The notes beneath the pieces were generated by a model that saw only the letters and a program-made list of their open reading frames with translations, ran no database searches and was not told where the DNA came from. 64,000 bases of DNA. Source: DATFMP01 sp035266845 (GTDB lineage: Bacteria; SAR324; JACQKK01). A program made the translations under genes and the position numbers. The stretch covers positions 62,001 to 126,000 of the forward strand of contig DATFMP010000054.1 of assembly GCA_035266845.1 (NCBI GenBank). Reading direction: 5' to 3'. Below, in pieces: positions 25,421-33,687 of this stretch; the first letter of the stretch is position 1; each line of letters opens with the position of its first letter.

Positions 25421-25531
25421 ATGACCCGAAACATCCACAGCTTAGTACCGACCGCCCAGCCCTTGCTGGCATCGGTATTGCTGGTATCGGGCATCATTAT
25501 TATTGGCGGCGTGGTGAGCCCGCTCCGGTAA
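25421..25531 (+). CDS. branched-chain leader peptide (ilv attenuator)
   Basis: This 36-residue peptide starts MTRNIHSLVPTAQP and continues LLASVLLVSGIIIIGGVV before ending SPLR. It contains five Leu, four Ile in a row and five Val over its second half, exactly the three amino acids made by the acetolactate synthase pathway. Such peptides (IlvL, IvbL) control transcription by ribosome stalling when charged branched-chain tRNAs are scarce. It lies between a promoter and ilvB. The peptide sequence itself need not be conserved with known leaders. No strong ribosome-binding site is visible. Confidence 0.75.
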   Translation: MTRNIHSLVPTAQPLLASVLLVSGIIIIGGVVSPLR

Positions 25532-25572
25532 TCCCCTCTCAAAGTAGCGAGACAGGAGAATCCCATCCGGCG

Positions 25573-25602
25573 GGCGCCCAACGAGGCCCCGGCGGGGGCG
25601 CC
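25573..25602 (+). terminator. candidate ilv attenuator hairpin
   Basis: GGCGCCC (25573-25579) pairs perfectly with GGGCGCC (25596-25602), and a competing stem GCCCC/GGGGC is nested in the loop. It lies 41 bases after the leader peptide stop and about 90 bases before ilvB. No long T-tract follows (GTATTGTG), so termination efficiency is uncertain. Position relative to the leader peptide is the main support. Confidence 0.45.
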
Positions 25603-25693
25603 GTATTGTGCGCAAAACGGAACACGGCAGGACACGACGATCGAGCATGGCGAGGCGGCGGCGCCTCGCCCCCATGAGCCAGGGAGCCCAGTG

Positions 25694-27376
25694 ATGAACG
25701 GTGCAGAAGCGTTGATCGAAGCGCTGAAACGCGAAGGGGTGGAGCACATCTTCGGCATTTCCGGCGGTGCGGCGCTGCCCATCTACGATGCGCTCGCCCA
25801 ACCCGAAGCCCAGAGCCTCTTCAACGTGCTGGTGCGGCACGAGCAGGCCGCGGCGCACATGGCCGAGGGCTATGCCAAGGCCACCGGCAAGGTGGGCGTG
25901 TGCCTGGCCACCTCCGGCCCCGGCGCCACCAACCTGGTCACCGGCATCGCGGACGCCGTGCTGGACTCCGTACCCATCGTGGCCATCACGGGGCAGGTGC
26001 CCACCAGTTCCATCGGCACCGATGCCTTCCAGGAATCGGACATCATGGGCATCACGCTGCCCATCGTGAAGCACAGCTTCCAGGCGCGGCGCGCGGAGGA
26101 CGTGCCCCGCATCGTGCGCGAGGCCTTCTACATCGCGCAGACGGGGCGCCCCGGGCCCGTGCTGATCGACATGCCGCGCGACGTCTCCCAGGCCCAGGTG
26201 GAGCAGTTCATCTGGCCCGAGCAGGTGCACATCCGCGGCTACGATCTGCGCGGCGCGGCTGACCCTCAGGACGTGGAAGCCGCCGCCGCGCTGATCGCCG
26301 AGGCCAAGCAGCCCGTGCTCTACGTGGGCGGCGGGGTGGTCAATACCGAGGCGCACCGGGAGCTGCTGGCGCTGGCCGAGAAGATCGACACGCCCGTGAC
26401 CACCACCCTGATGGGCCGCGGGGCGATTCCCGACCGGCACCCGCTGGCGCTGAACATGCCCGGCATGCACGGCACGGCCTACGCCAACTGGGCAGTGCGC
26501 GATTGCGATCTGCTCATCGCCGTGGGCGTGCGCTTCGACGACCGCGTGACCGGCAACCTGCAGAAGTTCGCCACCAACGCCAAGGTGATCCACGTGGAAG
26601 TGGACCCGGCCGAGGTGCACAAGAACCGCTACGCGGACGTCTCCATCCTGGCCGATGCCAAGGACGCGCTGGTCAAGCTGAAGGACGCCTGCACGCCCGC
26701 CAAGCACGAGCCCTGGCGCCGGCAGATCGCGCAGTGGAAGGAGGAGCAGCCGCTGCACTACAAGCAGAACGGCAACCTGAAGCCCCAGTACATCATGGAG
26801 GTGCTCTCCGAGCTGACCGACGGCGAGGCCGTGCTCTCCACGGACGTGGGCCAGCACCAGATGTGGGCCGCACAGTACTATCCGTTCAAGCGTCCGCGGC
26901 AACTGCTCACATCCGGGGGCCTGGGCACCATGGGCGTGGGCCTGCCCTTCGCGTTGGGCGCCAAGTTCGCCCGGCCCGATCAGGACGTGTGGCTGGTCAC
27001 GGGAGACGGCAGCTTTCAGATGAACCTGCAGGAGCTGGCCACCTCCGTGTGCTACGGGGTGCCCGTGAAGATCGCCCTGTTCAACAACCAAGCCCTGGGC
27101 ATGGTGAAGCAGTGGCAGGACCTCTTCTACGGCAACCGCTACAGCGGCATCGACCTTTCCCGCGGGCCCGACTACAAGCTGCTGGCCGAGGCATACGGCT
27201 GCGTGGGCATCACGGTCACCAAGCCGGAGGAAGTGCGTCCGGCGCTGGAACGGGCCAAGGAGATCAAGGATCAGACCGTGCTGATCGACTTCCAGCACGA
27301 TCCGGGCGAGCACGTGTACCCGATGATCCCCTCCGGGCTTTCCGTGAACGAGATGCGCCTACAACCCAACGACTGA
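25694..27376 (+). CDS. ilvB: acetolactate synthase, large catalytic subunit
   Basis: This 560-residue ThDP enzyme condenses two pyruvates, or pyruvate with 2-oxobutyrate, in the first common step to valine, leucine and isoleucine. The catalytic Glu is E50 in VLVRHEQAAAHMA. GPGATNLVTGIADA, the FAD-binding GRGAIPDRHPL stretch, and the Mg/ThDP motif GDGSFQMNLQEL ending in FNNQ are present. ATG 25694 has GGGAG about nine bases upstream. It follows the leader peptide and attenuator and is followed by ilvN after 70 bases. Confidence 0.96.
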   Translation: MNGAEALIEALKREGVEHIFGISGGAALPIYDALAQPEAQSLFNVLVRHEQAAAHMAEGYAKATGKVGVCLATSGPGATNLVTGIADAVLDSVPIVAITGQVPTSSIGTDAFQESDIMGITLPIVKHSFQARRAEDVPRIVREAFYIAQTGRPGPVLIDMPRDVSQAQVEQFIWPEQVHIRGYDLRGAADPQDVEAAAALIAEAKQPVLYVGGGVVNTEAHRELLALAEKIDTPVTTTLMGRGAIPDRHPLALNMPGMHGTAYANWAVRDCDLLIAVGVRFDDRVTGNLQKFATNAKVIHVEVDPAEVHKNRYADVSILADAKDALVKLKDACTPAKHEPWRRQIAQWKEEQPLHYKQNGNLKPQYIMEVLSELTDGEAVLSTDVGQHQMWAAQYYPFKRPRQLLTSGGLGTMGVGLPFALGAKFARPDQDVWLVTGDGSFQMNLQELATSVCYGVPVKIALFNNQALGMVKQWQDLFYGNRYSGIDLSRGPDYKLLAEAYGCVGITVTKPEEVRPALERAKEIKDQTVLIDFQHDPGEHVYPMIPSGLSVNEMRLQPND

Positions 27377-27446
27377 TCCGGCGCGCCGGCGCGGGGCGGA
27401 TGCCCGGCGCCGGCGGCCCCCAGCCCTTGCCCGAAGAGGCCCGACA

Positions 27447-27977
27447 GTGAACGTGCAACCGCTGAATCATTCCGCTTCCGTCGCCAGCAAGCACACCATC
27501 TCGGTGATGGTGGAGAACCGCCCCGGTGTCCTGGCCCGCGTGGCGGGCCTGTTCGCCCGGCGCGGGTTCAACATCAACAGTCTCGCCGTCAGCGCCACGG
27601 AGAACCCGGATATCTCGCGCATGACCATCGTCACGCACGGGGACGAGGCGCACCTGATGCAGGTGATCAAGCAGCTCAACAAGCTCATCGACGTCATCAC
27701 GATCTACGACCATACCGGTGAGGACCTGGTGGAGCGCGAGATCGCGCTCATCAAGGTGCGCGCCAACGTGGCCAACCGCATGGAGATCATGCAGCTCGCC
27801 GCGGTCTTCCACGCGGAGATCGTGACGATCCTGCCCTCCGATGAGGTGATGATCGTGGAGATCACCGGCGAGGAGGCCCGTATCGACGCCTTCCTGGAAA
27901 CGCTGGCCAAGTTCGAGATCCTCGAATTCGTGCGCACGGGCAAGATCGCGTTAGTTCGCGGCGCCCGGCAGACCTGA
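27447..27977 (+). CDS. ilvN: acetolactate synthase, small regulatory subunit
   Basis: This 176-residue subunit has an N-terminal ACT domain (about 11-85, HTISVMVENRPGVLARVAGLFARRGFNINSL) that binds valine for feedback inhibition, and a C-terminal ALS_ss domain that activates the large subunit. GTG 27447 is preceded by GAGG at about eight bases. It is cotranscribed with ilvB and with a PhzF-family gene that begins seven bases after its stop. There is no ilvC immediately downstream, unlike many ilvBNC operons. Confidence 0.96.
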   Translation: MNVQPLNHSASVASKHTISVMVENRPGVLARVAGLFARRGFNINSLAVSATENPDISRMTIVTHGDEAHLMQVIKQLNKLIDVITIYDHTGEDLVEREIALIKVRANVANRMEIMQLAAVFHAEIVTILPSDEVMIVEITGEEARIDAFLETLAKFEILEFVRTGKIALVRGARQT

Positions 27978-27983
27978 GGCGCC

Positions 27984-28892
27984 ATGGCCCGCTATCCCTA
28001 CCACCTTGTGGACGTGTTCACGGAGCAGCGCTTCGGGGGCAATCCACTGGCGGTGTTCCTGGATGCCGAGCGCATCCCGGAGGCGCTCTACCAGCCCATT
28101 GCCAAGGAGCTGAACCTCTCCGAGACGACGTTCGTGCTGCCATCGGCAGACACGGCCAATCACTTCCGCGTGCGCATCTTCACCACCGGCTTCGAGCTGC
28201 CCATGGCCGGGCACCCTACCGTGGGCACGGCCTACGTGCTGGCTCGCACCGGGCGCTTCGATGCCGCCCGCGCCGGGGGCGTGCTGCGCTTCGAGGAGGG
28301 CGTGGGCCTGGTGCCGGTCACAGTGGAGCCGGGCGATGCAGCGCCCGGGCTGATCACCATGCAGCAGCCGCTGCCCACCTTCGGCGAGACCTTCGCCGAC
28401 CGCGCCGCCGTGGCCGCCACGCTGAGCCTGGAGCCGGGCGACCTGCTCCCTGATGCGCCCGTGCAGGTGGTCTCCTGCGGCGTACCGTTCTGGTTTGTGG
28501 GCTTGCGGGGGCTGGCGGCGATCCGCCGCCTGCGCGTGCGGTCGGACCTGTGGGAACGCCACTTCGGCGCCTCGTCCTCGCAGATGCTGTTCGCATTCAC
28601 GCTGGAGACGGAGCACCCGCAGGCCCGGGTACACTCCCGCATGATCGGGATCGACCTGGGAGGCATGGAGGACCCCGCCACAGGCAGCGCGAACGGTCCG
28701 CTGGGCTGCTACCTGGTGCGCCACGGGCTGGTGCCCGCCGCGCCGCAGGTGGCCCTCGTCTCCGAGCAGGGCATCGAGATCGGCCGCCCGAGCTTCCTGC
28801 ACATCACCATCCACACGCAGGGCGCCGACATCACGGGCGTCCATGTGGGCGGGCGCTGCGTGCCGATGGGCGAGGGCGTGCTGGAGCTGTAG
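27984..28892 (+). CDS. PhzF-family isomerase
   Basis: This 302-residue protein has the duplicated diaminopimelate-epimerase-like fold of PhzF proteins. Family motifs include YHLVDVFTEQRFGGNPLAVF, the catalytic Glu in LNLSETTFVLP, FELPMAGHPTVGTAYVL and EDPATGSANGPLGCYLV. Known members isomerise dihydro-hydroxyanthranilate in phenazine synthesis, but most have unknown substrates and no phenazine genes are present. It starts seven bases after ilvN and is probably in the same operon. Confidence 0.9.
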   Translation: MARYPYHLVDVFTEQRFGGNPLAVFLDAERIPEALYQPIAKELNLSETTFVLPSADTANHFRVRIFTTGFELPMAGHPTVGTAYVLARTGRFDAARAGGVLRFEEGVGLVPVTVEPGDAAPGLITMQQPLPTFGETFADRAAVAATLSLEPGDLLPDAPVQVVSCGVPFWFVGLRGLAAIRRLRVRSDLWERHFGASSSQMLFAFTLETEHPQARVHSRMIGIDLGGMEDPATGSANGPLGCYLVRHGLVPAAPQVALVSEQGIEIGRPSFLHITIHTQGADITGVHVGGRCVPMGEGVLEL

Positions 28893-28915
28893 GTGCCCTG
28901 CAGGACCTCAGGGCC

Positions 28916-29458
28916 ATGACTATCTGGATCGCCTTCGTGCGCGGCATCAACATGGGTGGTCACCACAAACTGCCCATGAAGGCGCTCATCGCGCTGCTGA
29001 AGCGGCTCGGCTGCGGGGATGTGCACACCTACATCCAGAGCGGCAACGTCGTGTTTCGCCACGCACAGGCCGCGGCAGCGCCCCTGGCCCGGAGTATCCG
29101 CACGGCGATCCGCGAGGCACACGGCTTCGAGCCCCTCGTGCTGCTGCTGACGCGCGAACAACTCGAGCGCGCCGCCGCGGCCAATCCGTTCCCTCAGGCC
29201 GTGGCACAGCCGTCGTCGCTGGCCTTGTTCTTCCTTAGCCACACGCCAGAGCGACCCGACCTAAGCGGGCTCGAACGCATCAAGGGACCCACGGAGGCGA
29301 TTGCGCTGGAGGGCACCACGCTGTATTTCCACGCCCCGGACGGCTTCGGACGCTCCAAGCTGCCCGCGCGCGTGGAAACCCTGCTGGGCGTGGAGGCCAC
29401 TGCCCGCAACTGGCGCACCGTGACCGCCGTGCTGGAGCTGGCGTGGACGCTGGAATAG
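28916..29458 (+). CDS. DUF1697 family protein
   Basis: This 180-residue cytoplasmic protein starts MTIWIAFVRGINMGGHHKLPMK and contains YIQSGNVVF and the C-terminal TARNWRTVTAVLEL, all typical of DUF1697. The function of the family is unknown. It starts 24 bases after the PhzF stop with AGGG about seven bases upstream, so it is probably the last gene of the ilvBN transcript. Confidence 0.85.
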   Translation: MTIWIAFVRGINMGGHHKLPMKALIALLKRLGCGDVHTYIQSGNVVFRHAQAAAAPLARSIRTAIREAHGFEPLVLLLTREQLERAAAANPFPQAVAQPSSLALFFLSHTPERPDLSGLERIKGPTEAIALEGTTLYFHAPDGFGRSKLPARVETLLGVEATARNWRTVTAVLELAWTLE

Positions 29459-29480
29459 CGACCTCTGGTCCCACGCCCCG

Positions 29481-29508
29481 TTGCGGCATATCGATTCTGC
29501 GCTAGAAT
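29481..29508 (+). promoter_or_regulatory. sigma70-type promoter
   Basis: TTGCGG (29481-29486) and TAGAAT (29503-29508) are spaced by 16 bases, 40 bases before the ATG of the metal/cobalamin-binding-fold gene. The leader would be only about 30 bases, too short for a cobalamin riboswitch. Confidence 0.5.
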
Positions 29509-29547
29509 AAGTGCGGACTTTTTCAAGCGCGCCCGCAACCGGCCTTC

Positions 29548-30600
29548 ATGTCCAAGCCCGACTTCGCCTTCCGCACCGCGATGCAGACCGTCTATGCCAC
29601 GGGCGAGACCGGGGTCTACCGCGCCGAGCCCGCCGGCGCCCTGCTGCGGCTGAGCCTGGAGCGACAGGAGGTGCCCGCGGCGCTGCTGGAGGGTGCCGCC
29701 GGGCGGGCCCTGGAGCGCGCCGTGGCGGCCTGGGTGATGGCGCGCGGTGGCCGCACGCTGCGGCTCAACAGCGAGGAGCGACCTCTGGCCCCTGAGCAGC
29801 TCGACCGCCCGCCGGCCGGCCCCGTGCGCAGGCTGGTAAGCATCGCACCGTCCAATGCGGAGATCGTGGGAGCGCTGGGCATGGCGCACCGGCTGGTAGG
29901 CACGGAGTCCAGCTCGGACTTTCCGCCGGAGGTGCTGCGCCTGCCGCGGCTGGGGCCGGACTTGGCCGTGGACCTGCAATCCCTGGCGGCGCTGCAGCCG
30001 GACCTGGTGCTGGCCAGCCTGACGGTGCCCGGCATGGAACGCAACGTGGCAGGGCTGGACGCCCTGGGACTGCCCATGCTAGTGCTGGCGCCCCGGCGCC
30101 TGGCCGATATCCGTGCGGACGTGCTGCGCGTAGGTGCGGCGCTGGACTGCGCGGAGCGTGCACAGACCGTGGTGGCCGGTATGGATGCCGCCCTGGCCGA
30201 TCTACGCCAGCGTGCCGTGGGGCGGCCCCCCGTGCGCGTGTTCCTGCAGTGGTGGCACCAGCCCATGTTCACGCCCGGCGCGGCGTGCTGGAGCAACGAG
30301 CTGATTGAGGCGGCGGGCGGCGTCAACGTGTTCCGCGCCCTGCCCGGCCAAAGCGCACAGGTGGAGCCGGATGCAGTCGTGGAGGCCGATCCCCAGGTGA
30401 TCTTCCTCTCCTGGTGCGGGGTGCCCTTCGACAAGCTGCGACCCGAGCGTGTGCTGCGCCGGCCGGAACTGGCCGGGGTCACGGCCATCCGCGAGGGGCG
30501 GGTCTATCCCGTGGACGAAGCGCTGCTGGGCCGGCCGGGTCCGCGCGTGGTACAGGGCGTGGCGGCCATGGCCGAGGCCATCCGCACGGCGGCGGCATAG
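29548..30600 (+). CDS. BtuF/TroA-fold helical-backbone metal receptor, no signal peptide
   Basis: This 350-residue protein has a BtuF-like cobalamin/metal-binding domain from about residue 92: RRLVSIAPSNAEIVGALGMAHRLVG, LQPDLVLASLTVP, a Trp-rich QWWHQPMFTPG patch, and a C-terminal VVQGVAAMAEAI helix. Family members are usually periplasmic partners of ABC importers. Here residues 1-90 carry no signal peptide and include a separate small domain of unknown type, and no transporter genes adjoin. It may be a cytoplasmic binder or an unusual exported protein. A palindromic hairpin overlaps its stop codon. Confidence 0.75.
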   Translation: MSKPDFAFRTAMQTVYATGETGVYRAEPAGALLRLSLERQEVPAALLEGAAGRALERAVAAWVMARGGRTLRLNSEERPLAPEQLDRPPAGPVRRLVSIAPSNAEIVGALGMAHRLVGTESSSDFPPEVLRLPRLGPDLAVDLQSLAALQPDLVLASLTVPGMERNVAGLDALGLPMLVLAPRRLADIRADVLRVGAALDCAERAQTVVAGMDAALADLRQRAVGRPPVRVFLQWWHQPMFTPGAACWSNELIEAAGGVNVFRALPGQSAQVEPDAVVEADPQVIFLSWCGVPFDKLRPERVLRRPELAGVTAIREGRVYPVDEALLGRPGPRVVQGVAAMAEAIRTAAA

Positions 30601-30617
30601 CCGCAAGCGGCTATGCC
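30594..30617. terminator. 10-bp palindromic hairpin over a stop codon
   Basis: GGCATAGCCG and CGGCTATGCC form a perfect 10-bp stem with the loop CAAG. The TAG stop of the BtuF-like gene (30598-30600) lies within the stem. There is no T-tract. It is probably a transcript end or an mRNA-stabilising structure between the two convergent genes. Confidence 0.5.
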
Positions 30618-30702
30618 AAACGGGTCGGATGGAAGCCGCCTTCCTGCGGAACCCGCGCAGCGGGTGTCTCGCGGGGAGCGGCTGCGCAAAGAAAAGGGGC
30701 GC

Positions 30703-31029
30703 CTAGTACCGGGGCAGGCCGGGGTCGATCTCCTGCGCCCAGGCATCGATGCCGCCTCGCATGGAGCTGACGTTCTGGAAGCCCTGCTGTTGCAGGTACG
30801 CAGCCGCATTGAGGCTGCGCATGCCGTGGTGGCAGTAGCAGACGATGGGGGTGTCCGGCGGCCAGTCGCTGAGGATCTCGTCCAGCAGCGACTCGGTGAC
30901 CAATTGACCACCCTCCAGATGAACGATATCCCACTCCGCCTGCTCGCGAACGTCCAGCAGGCGGGGCGGAATGGGGGAACGCAGCTGCGCTGCGACTTCC
31001 TGGACGGTATATTCCTTGGGTCGCTGCAT
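30703..31029 (-). CDS. rhodanese-like sulfurtransferase, single domain
   Basis: This 108-residue protein has LLDVREQAEWDIVHLEGG and the active-site loop CYCHHGMRSLNAA, in which C66 (CHHGMRS) should carry the persulfide. Single-domain rhodaneses transfer sulfur to thiols, tRNA-modification enzymes or molybdenum-cofactor enzymes. The start at 31029 (MQRPKEYTVQEV) fits the family, and the longer upstream frame is unconserved. It diverges from the t6A operon across an inverted repeat. Confidence 0.88.
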   Translation of the reverse strand: MQRPKEYTVQEVAAQLRSPIPPRLLDVREQAEWDIVHLEGGQLVTESLLDEILSDWPPDTPIVCYCHHGMRSLNAAAYLQQQGFQNVSSMRGGIDAWAQEIDPGLPRY

Positions 31030-31113
31030 GGCGCCTTGGCCGTGGGGTGACCAACGTATGTGGGCCGGCAGACCCCGCACGGGGCCGGTTCGCTCTTGCT
31101 CCGAGGATGTCCC

Positions 31114-31147
31114 GGCCCACGCGGGGTTGTCAAACCCCGCGTGGGCC
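31114..31147. repeat. perfect 15-bp inverted repeat
   Basis: GGCCCACGCGGGGTT and its exact complement AACCCCGCGTGGGCC are separated by GTCA. It lies in the 166-base divergent region between the rhodanese and tsaC starts. It could be a regulator site, a REP-like element or an mRNA hairpin in the tsaC leader. Confidence 0.6.
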
Positions 31148-31195
31148 GTGGGCGACCGTCGGGCGCATGCCCTACTCGCGGGAGGCGGGCCGTAC

Positions 31196-31879
31196 ATGAC
31201 CCGACGCAAACCAGTGCAGGACAGCGAGGCGCCGAAGCCGCCCGCCCGCGTAATCCGCTTTCCCTGGGACGACATCGCCACAGCGCAACTGCGGCAGGCG
31301 CTGCAGGACGGCGCCCTGATGACGTATCCCACCGAGACCTCCTACGCACTGGGGGGCAACGCGCTGCTGCCGCAGGTGACCGAAGCCGTGTACGCCCTCA
31401 AGGGGCGCCCGGCGGACAAGGCGCTGCTGCTGCTGGTGGATGGCGCCACGGGCCTGACGGGCTGGGTGCGGGAGGTTACGCCGGCCGCGGAGGCCCTGAT
31501 GGACCACTTCTGGCCGGGCCCGCTCACGCTGGTGTTCCAAGCCGGGCCCACCCTGCCCGCACACCTGGCGGACGCACGGGGCACGGTGGCCCTGCGCTGG
31601 AGTCCGCACCCGCTCATCGCGGCGCTGCTGCGCCTGGGCGCCGTGCCGCTGATCGGCACCAGCGCCAATCCCAGCGGCACCCCCAGCCTGCACTCGGTGG
31701 ACGAGGTGCTGGCGGCCTTCCCGCAGGGGATCGACTTGGCGCTCAACGGCGGCCACACGTCCGGCGGCGCACCCTCCACCCTGGTGGACACCACTGTCTC
31801 GCCGCCCCAGGTGCTACGCGAGGGCGCCATCCCCCGTGCCGCGCTACAGGCGGCGCTGCCCAACATTCCGCTGGCCTGA
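31196..31879 (+). CDS. tsaC: L-threonylcarbamoyladenylate synthase (Sua5/YrdC family)
   Basis: This 227-residue protein makes threonylcarbamoyl-AMP from threonine, bicarbonate and ATP, the first step of tRNA t6A37 synthesis. YrdC-fold motifs include LMTYPTETSYALGGNALL, the Lys pair in VYALKGRPADKALLLLV, HFWPGPLTLVF and the LIGTSANPSGTPS loop. ATG 31196 has GGAGG about 12 bases upstream. It lacks the C-terminal Sua5 domain. It is the first gene of a tightly packed operon in which all t6A genes lie together. Confidence 0.9.
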   Translation: MTRRKPVQDSEAPKPPARVIRFPWDDIATAQLRQALQDGALMTYPTETSYALGGNALLPQVTEAVYALKGRPADKALLLLVDGATGLTGWVREVTPAAEALMDHFWPGPLTLVFQAGPTLPAHLADARGTVALRWSPHPLIAALLRLGAVPLIGTSANPSGTPSLHSVDEVLAAFPQGIDLALNGGHTSGGAPSTLVDTTVSPPQVLREGAIPRAALQAALPNIPLA

Positions 31880-32361
31880 TGCACCCGGTGATACGCGAGT
31901 TGGACGGACTGGCCGCCACGCGCCGGGCCGGGCTGGCGCTGGCACGCACGCTGCCCGAGCGCGCCATCGTGCTGTGTTCCGGAGGGCTGGGGGCGGGCAA
32001 AACCACGCTCATCAAGGCCATCTGCGAGGGCCTGGGCATTGCGCCGCACCTGGTAACCTCGCCCACGTATACCCTGGTGAACGTTTACCCCGGGTCGCGA
32101 TCCGTCTATCATGTGGACCTCTACCGGCTGGAATCGCCCGAGGCGCTGCTGGAGCTGGATCCGGCGGACTGGGTCAATCCGGACGGCATGACCCTGATCG
32201 AATGGCCGGAGGCGGCCCGGCCCCTGCTGGCCGGGCAAGCCGTGCTGGAGCTGGAGCTGGAGCCCCTGCCTGGGCGCCCCGAGGCGCGGCGGCTGACGCT
32301 GCGCGCCGCGGACGCCACCTATGCTGGCGTGCTGGGCGCGTTGCAGGCGCCCGACCTGTGA
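31879..32361 (+). CDS. tsaE: tRNA threonylcarbamoyladenosine biosynthesis ATPase TsaE
   Basis: This 160-residue P-loop ATPase supports the TsaB-TsaD complex during t6A formation. The Walker A motif is SGGLGAGKTTL (about 34-44), and TSPTYTLVNVY and VYHVDLYRL are family signatures. Its start overlaps the tsaC stop by one base (TGATG). It is followed by the YbaK/ProX gene after 28 bases. Confidence 0.93.
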   Translation: MHPVIRELDGLAATRRAGLALARTLPERAIVLCSGGLGAGKTTLIKAICEGLGIAPHLVTSPTYTLVNVYPGSRSVYHVDLYRLESPEALLELDPADWVNPDGMTLIEWPEAARPLLAGQAVLELELEPLPGRPEARRLTLRAADATYAGVLGALQAPDL

Positions 32362-32389
32362 ACCTCCCCCCTGGAAGCCCCGCGCAGCG

Positions 32390-32908
32390 ATGACGGAACC
32401 GCTCTACCGGCTGCTGGAGGAACTGGGCATCCGCTACACGGTGACCGAGCACGAGGCGGCCTTCACCGTGGAGCAGGCAGACCCCTTGTACGGCCACCTG
32501 CCCGGCGCCCACAGCAAGAACCTGTTCCTGCGCAACAAGCGCGGCACGCAGCACTACCTGGTCGTGGTGCAGAGTCACCGGCAGGTGGATATCCGCGCGC
32601 TCAAGGCGCAGCTCGGCGAGGCCACGCTGAGCTTCGCGTCCCCGGAGCGCCTGCAGCGCTACCTGGGGCTCACGCCGGGCTCGGTGTCCCCCTTCGGGCT
32701 CATCAACGACCATGAGCGCGCCGTGCGGGTGATCCTGGACAAGAGCCTGCTGGATTTCGATACGCTAAACTTCCATCCCAACCGCAACACCGCCACGCTC
32801 TCGCTCTCCAGCGCGGACTTCCAACGCTTCCTGGCCCACTGCGGGCACGAGGTGCGCTTGCTGGACTTCGGTGCGGGGAACGGCGCGGAGCCGGGAGCCC
32901 AGCCATGA
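32390..32908 (+). CDS. YbaK/ProX family prolyl-tRNA deacylase-like protein
   Basis: This 172-residue protein belongs to the free-standing editing-domain family that hydrolyses mischarged aminoacyl-tRNA, such as ProXp and PrdX. It has the N-terminal PLYRLLEELGIRYTVTEH, the catalytic-region AHSKNLFLRNKRGTQHYLVVVQ and SPFGLINDHERAVRVILD. Which mischarged amino acid it removes is not clear. It is embedded in the t6A operon and its stop overlaps the tsaB start (ATGA), linking two kinds of tRNA quality control. Confidence 0.88.
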   Translation: MTEPLYRLLEELGIRYTVTEHEAAFTVEQADPLYGHLPGAHSKNLFLRNKRGTQHYLVVVQSHRQVDIRALKAQLGEATLSFASPERLQRYLGLTPGSVSPFGLINDHERAVRVILDKSLLDFDTLNFHPNRNTATLSLSSADFQRFLAHCGHEVRLLDFGAGNGAEPGAQP

Positions 32909-33687
32909 GCGCCCGTCCGGCGACCGCCCGCCCCGATGCGGTGGACGCACCCGAAGCGGCGTATCCGCTGGCCGAGCTGCCGCTGACACAGCCGCTGAAC
33001 GCGCTGGCCATCGATACCAGCTCCGACGTGCTGGGGCTGGCGCTGCTGCGCGAGGGCACGCTGGCCGGCGCACAGTACGACGCCATTGGGCGCCGCACGA
33101 CGCAGGAGATTCTGCCGCGCATCGGGGGCCTGCTGGCCGCGGCCGGGCTGTCCCCCGCGGAGCTGGACGTGCTGGTGGTGGCGCGGGGGCCGGGTTCGTT
33201 CACGGGCACGCGCATCGGCATGGCCGTGGCGCTCACCTTCGCCCAGGTGACGGGGTGCCCGCTGGTGGGCGTGGACACCCTGCGCGTGCTGGCCGCCCAG
33301 GCCGAGCCCGTGGAGGGCGGCGCGGTGCCCGTGTTGCTCAACTGTGCGCGGGACGAGGTGTATTTCGCCCGCTACCGCTGGCAGGGGGGCGCCCTGGCCC
33401 GCGAGACGGGCATGGCACTGCGCCGGCTGGAGTCGCTGCTGCCGGAGCTGGCGGGTGCACCGGTTCGACTACGCCGCTTCAACCCCGGCATGGGCACCAG
33501 TCCGGAGCAGGAGGCGGCCTTCGCCGCCCTGCCCAGCTTGCCCCTGCGCCACTCGGAGCCGGACGCCGTGCGACTGATGGCCGTGGGGCTGGGCCGCTAC
33601 CTGGCGGAGCCGGGCCGCGACTGGCGGCACGTGGAGCCGATCTACCTGAAGTCCGAGGCCTTCCGCACCTGGAGGCCCGCCACATGA
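32905..33687 (+). CDS. tsaB: t6A biosynthesis protein TsaB
   Basis: This 260-residue ASKHA-fold protein is the bacterial scaffold partner of TsaD. It has NALAIDTSSDVLGLALL after an unconserved 30-residue N-terminal tail, then RTTQEILPRIGGLL, RGPGSFTGTRIGMAVA and the C-terminal PIYLKSEAFRTWR. Its ATG overlaps the stop of the YbaK/ProX gene, and its own stop overlaps the tsaD start, consistent with coupled synthesis of the two complex partners. Confidence 0.93.
   Translation: MSARPATARPDAVDAPEAAYPLAELPLTQPLNALAIDTSSDVLGLALLREGTLAGAQYDAIGRRTTQEILPRIGGLLAAAGLSPAELDVLVVARGPGSFTGTRIGMAVALTFAQVTGCPLVGVDTLRVLAAQAEPVEGGAVPVLLNCARDEVYFARYRWQGGALARETGMALRRLESLLPELAGAPVRLRRFNPGMGTSPEQEAAFAALPSLPLRHSEPDAVRLMAVGLGRYLAEPGRDWRHVEPIYLKSEAFRTWRPAT

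Noticed and set aside
25442..27313. A 623-codon open frame on the minus strand
   Set aside because: It is antisense to ilvB and has no protein-like features.
29459..29547. Cobalamin riboswitch upstream of the BtuF-like gene
   Set aside because: The predicted leader is only about 30 bases and no B12-box-like sequence is present.
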